A stretch of 10,151 bases of DNA from Phoronis pallida (taxonomy: Eukaryota; Phoronida; Phoronidae): NCBI GenBank assembly GCA_028565715.1, contig JAOXYC010250788.1, positions 1 through 10,151 on the forward strand, read 5' to 3'. Made by a program: the position numbers and the translations under genes. Shown piece after piece: positions 6,857-10,151 of the stretch; position 1 is the first letter of the stretch; each line of letters starts with the position of its first letter. A model generated the notes under the pieces. That model saw nothing but the letters and a program-made list of their open reading frames with translations, had not been told where the DNA came from and ran no database searches.

Positions 6857-7125
6857 CAGGGCCAGATCCAGGATTTTATGTTAGGGGGGACCCACTTTGC
6901 TCTTTTTTTTGGGGGGGGACAACGGCGTGTGAAAAAATAGGCAAATTATCCATTCTTTTGCATTCGTTTCAGAAAAGTTTAAAAAAATAAAGAGAAATGG
7001 TGCAATCTCCTGCGTTTTTGACTTCATTTTTAAGACAGGGGGTGCAATGTTTCAAGCAGTGCGAATCTCCAGAAGGTGCACATTTTTGGCAAAATTATTT
7101 TAAGGGGGGGGGGCCCCTCTGGATA
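6857..7125 (+). repeat. Dispersed repeat of the GATCCAGG...GGGGGG type
   Basis: It begins CAGGGCCAGATCCAGGATTT followed by a G run, continues with a second G run (6911-6918) and ends with a run of ten G then CCCCTCTGGATAT. The ends are weakly inverted (ATCCAG against CTGGAT). Repeats starting near GGGGCGGATCCAGG with poly-G blocks are common in invertebrate genomes (from memory). Two short plus-strand open frames within it are translated repeat, not genes. Boundaries are approximate. Confidence 0.55.
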
Positions 7126-7469
7126 TGCAAGAAACAAACGTTTGTTGTAAATAAGATATGCCCTTCAATGGTGGTGTCAAATTGACCAATACAAATGATA
7201 CTTATATGTGAAATTTGGAGCTTCAAAACGATACTTTGGTCAAGAAATACTGCAATATTGCAGCAAAGACAGTTGCTGGCCATCAAAATAAATTAATTAG
7301 CTTGAAGCTTCCAAATTTTTGGTGCAAGTATCATTTTATTAATCAATGCTTGACATTTAAGTGAAAAGCTTTTAAAACGTGTAACCCTGAAATCCAAAAC
7401 AGGAAACATAAACTTAAGTGTTATATCAAGAAGTAAATTCATAAGTTACGGTTAATTCTTGCTATTTTA
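7126..7469. other. AT-rich spacer without a supported gene
   Basis: No exon with matched splice sites, no RNA gene and no repeat with clear ends was seen. A 63-codon minus-strand frame (7095-7286) overlaps the G-run repeat and is noise. Confidence 0.4.
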
Positions 7470-7517
7470 GGGACACCGCTGTTTTAAGACAATCTAAATG
7501 ATTTTTTGAGGTGTCCC
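7470..7517. repeat. Small inverted repeat GGGACACC / GGTGTCCC
   Basis: A perfect 8-bp inverted pair encloses 32 nt (7478-7509). It could be a short hairpin or the end of an old element. No coding context. Confidence 0.35.
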
Positions 7518-9335
7518 ATTAAATGGCGTGAACAACCATTCAGCTTTACACTGCAAGTGCTTCAAATCGCTATCTAACAAATAAGCAAGAAGTATATCAC
7601 AGCAAGCTCAGGCCCATGTGACCTCAAATTGACCAATTATTGACAAGCTCTCACAAACTGCTGACTGCTTAAAACTCGTCAGGTTTAAATATCATGTTTG
7701 GGATTTCAGGCTGGATTCCGATCAACGATTTTAAAAGATGTAAATTCGATGCAAGAAATGAAATAAGAAAGAAACATAGAATTGAGCCTTTATTTCCCAA
7801 AGACAATATACAATGATTTAATAAACAGTTGAAATTAAACAAAAATATTACCAAGACTAGGATTAAACAAATTTAACCTAAATTTGCCAGTTTGCCTTAT
7901 TCAAATCTTATCACCATATCAGTTATCTTAATTGCTAAAACTCAAACTTGCAAAACAAGTAAATATAAAACCATAACATAAAGGAAACTTGAAATGACAA
8001 AAAGGTATCTCATGACATTTCATTATAAATTTTTTTTGATGATGATTGCGGAGTTTGTTTCTTAACACTATGTAGCATGGTTAAGTTATTTTACTTCAAA
8101 TAAATTCTTATGACCAGAAACTAAAATAAAGAACTCGTCGTGCTCCAAAGGCAAAAAACATATTTTATGTAAGTCTTCGGCAAATGATAAAGTTAAAATA
8201 TACATTTTTAATCAATTAAAATAGATCAAACATCTTTATTTCTTATTCATTACATATCAAGTCAAAGCAATAAATAAAATAAATAAATAGACAATAGACA
8301 AATAACATCTCATTAACATATTTACAGCTTGCTTAGAAGAAAAATGTTGGTTTGTGGAGAATTTTTTTCAAACACTTTTTAATCAGTCATTTAGTAGTGC
8401 CATCAACGATTATAAAAATGTTGCGTCCCGCAATAATTTATCATACCGTAAGCCTACTTTTTCATATAAACAAATACCATCAATAAAAAGTTAGAAGGCT
8501 ACTGATATTTTCAACAGAAAAAGACACTTTTATCAAGTAACTTCACATAGCTTTAGTTTAACATTAAAAAAAAATATTTTCCAATAATTTGATTTTTTTT
8601 GTATTCCCCATTAGCTTGAAATGATAAACAGATGCAACAACAGTCAATGGATAGAATTTTTACATAAAATGGAGACATTTAAAAAGTTGATAGCTGGACA
8701 TCGTTGAACAAAAGGTGAAAACAGTAGATTTAGCCAAAATCGTGATATCATGCAAAGGAACAAGGATTCAGAGCAGACTAATATTGGAGAGGAATAGAGA
8801 TTAATATTGCAGAAAGTCTGATTTAAAAAGCACTTTTCAAACAGTAGCGACCATTTAGTATTAAGTAAAATATTGAAGTAAACTGCGTTTAGTCAAAAAC
8901 ATGCGTTAAAAAACTTCTTACTTTCAAAAAAAGCTCTAAGTTAAAATATTTCCTGAATAATTATTTATTACACAATATTATATGGTTACCAACATTTTTG
9001 AGATTTTTTGAATAAAAACATCACCAATTTAATGGCTGAAGTTTTAAATATTTTTTCAATATTCAGAATTAGATAGAACAAAATATAAATAACTCAAAGA
9101 AAACTATTAACAGAGACTCTGAACTTCATTGATAATAGACGAAGAGTTAAATGAACCTGGCAATGATATTTCAGTACTCTTTGCGATCTTGTTAGGAATT
9201 AACATTAATTAACAGTTACACTATTATTATATGATTCATCAATTTCAAAACTTTTTAAAAACTTCGTATTTATTTGGGTGGTGTGGAATAAACAATTCCT
9301 TGACCCTCAAACTATGAAATTTGCAGATAATTTTT
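7518..9335. other. Very AT-rich stretch, no supported gene
   Basis: Homopolymer and AT-rich sequence with scattered AATAAA words on both strands. A minus-strand 61-codon frame (7669-7854) starts in a pyrimidine tract and is not convincing. A short AAAT-type microsatellite lies at about 8269-8290. It could be intron or 3' untranslated sequence of an unseen gene; the window cannot say. Confidence 0.4.
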
Positions 9336-9380
9336 GTGTCCAAAAATACAACTGTCTAAAAATGATGGGCTTTCACCGTA
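9336..9380 (+). repeat. Short dispersed repeat, copy B (related to 3055-3101)
   Basis: TGTCCAAAAATA, CTGTCTAAAAATGATGGG and TTTCACCGTA repeat the layout of the segment at 3055-3101 in the same orientation, with a 2-nt gap and moderate divergence. Flanking sequence does not extend the match clearly. Confidence 0.45.
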
Positions 9381-9524
9381 TTTTACTTCAAACTGACCCA
9401 TAATCAAAGCAAGCAGAGTTTCGAGCAATTTCCAAGAAATTCAGTGTCTCTTTAAATTGGAACAAAATTGTGTATTAGAGGCGCATGCAAAGAACAAATA
9501 ACAGGGATTGATTGATGTTAAGTA

Positions 9525-9689
9525 TTATAATAGGCTACACTTGACACTATGATAAATATACTGTTTTTTTGCAGCTATAGAACTAGAAACAGTAAAAATA
9601 TCTAATTCTGCCAAATCTTGCTGCAGTGAAAGTTGAGAAGCTGGACTCTGTGATGGGTTTAAGTATGCTACAGTTTTGCAACAAAGGAA
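9525..9689 (-). other. Open frame with a peptide resembling the 4567/3304 exons; not called as a gene
   Basis: The minus strand is open for 54 codons from TTC at 9689 to TAA at 9525. It includes NPSQSPASQLSLQQDLAELD followed by IFTVSS. The order PSQS, then 11-12 residues, then (D/E)LDIF also occurs across the junction of the exons at 4567-4649 and 3304-3548, and the 13-mer CCCATCACAGAGT is shared at DNA level. AG acceptors exist (TTCTCAACTTTCACTGCAG) but no good donor follows. It could be an exon of the same gene, a diverged duplicate or chance. Confidence 0.25.
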
Positions 9690-9706
9690 CTAGGAGCCAT
9701 TGGCTA

Positions 9707-10151
9707 AATCGGATATGAAACAGTTTAAATGTTCATGACTGATTGTTATCCTTATGCTTTATTTGAAATTAATGTCAACATGGCAGCACACTCATGGGTT
9801 AAGAAAAACATATTAAATAAACTATCACTAGACCAAGCTTGCTATGATTCAATCAGAAACTGTTTGTAAAACATTTTTTTTAAGATTCATGAAAAACCTA
9901 CAAAGTTCAAGCATAGCCTCAAATTATGTTAAGAATGAATTATGATAGGAACATTGAACAATTGCATTGTTGACCATCAGACAGTTTTTCTTTGATTTTT
10001 CAGTTTTGTTTTTCTAAGCCAAGATTTGAGATCAGCTGGTATTCCTGAGATTCCAGAAAATTTGTAAAACACAATTAAGTAAATTTAAAGTAAACAGCAC
10101 AGGACTTCATTAATTCGTTCATGTTGATAATTTATCACAGGTACTCCTAAA
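9707..10151. other. AT-rich end of window, nothing supported
   Basis: No exon, RNA gene or repeat with defined ends was recognised. Confidence 0.4.

Noticed and set aside
6796-7185. Two plus-strand frames of 64 and 62 codons
   Set aside because: They translate a G-run dispersed repeat; Gly and Trp runs come from poly-G.
9586-9660. Plus-strand acceptor TTTTTTTGCAG near 9593 with an open frame after it
   Set aside because: All three frames stop within about 60 nt and no donor precedes the stops.
1-10151. tRNA, rRNA, CRISPR array or prokaryotic operon
   Set aside because: No tRNA A/B-box pair with a foldable cloverleaf, no regularly spaced repeats and no long adjacent ORFs were seen. The splice-bounded exons are eukaryotic.

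Overview
This 10.15 kb window is AT-rich, intron-rich animal DNA. It contains no bacterial gene arrangement and no long ORF. Short open frames are bounded by consensus splice signals, the spacers are full of foldback elements, and AGGCCTA-type words recur (near 525, 657, 1098). I recall such words from echinoderm and hemichordate genomes, so a marine deuterostome is my best guess; it is an inference, not a proof.

Both supported genes lie on the minus strand. (1) Positions 196-477 are one exon encoding a complete kringle domain, with six cysteines at kringle spacing and phase-1 splice sites on both sides. The rest of that gene lies mostly outside the window, or in small exons I could not place firmly; a weak candidate is 866-913. 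(2) Positions 5657 to 3304 hold the last three exons of an unrecognised gene (5514-5657, 4567-4649, 3304-3548). They join in matching phases (2 then 1) to give about 156 C-terminal residues, a stop codon, and a poly(A) signal about 190 nt beyond. The peptide is Pro/Ser/Met-rich with an acidic-hydrophobic patch, as in a disordered nuclear or regulatory protein, but no family is recognised.

Much of the rest is repetitive. Two copies of one palindromic TTAA-flanked element lie at 2082-2430 and 3660-3967. A longer element with about 54-bp terminal inverted repeats lies at 4147-4504, and further foldbacks at 2624-2742, 2855-2969, 5731-5912 and 6043-6237. A G-run-rich dispersed repeat covers about 6857-7125, and a possible Penelope-like tail lies near 44-110. 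Two of these elements sit inside the last intron of the three-exon gene. From about 7130 to 10151 the sequence is very AT-rich, with no supported gene and one curious 54-codon open frame at 9525-9689.

Nothing here looks like a new molecular system. The most useful results are the kringle exon with an altered ligand-binding segment, the three-exon C-terminus hidden among noise ORFs, and the palindromic TTAA family.
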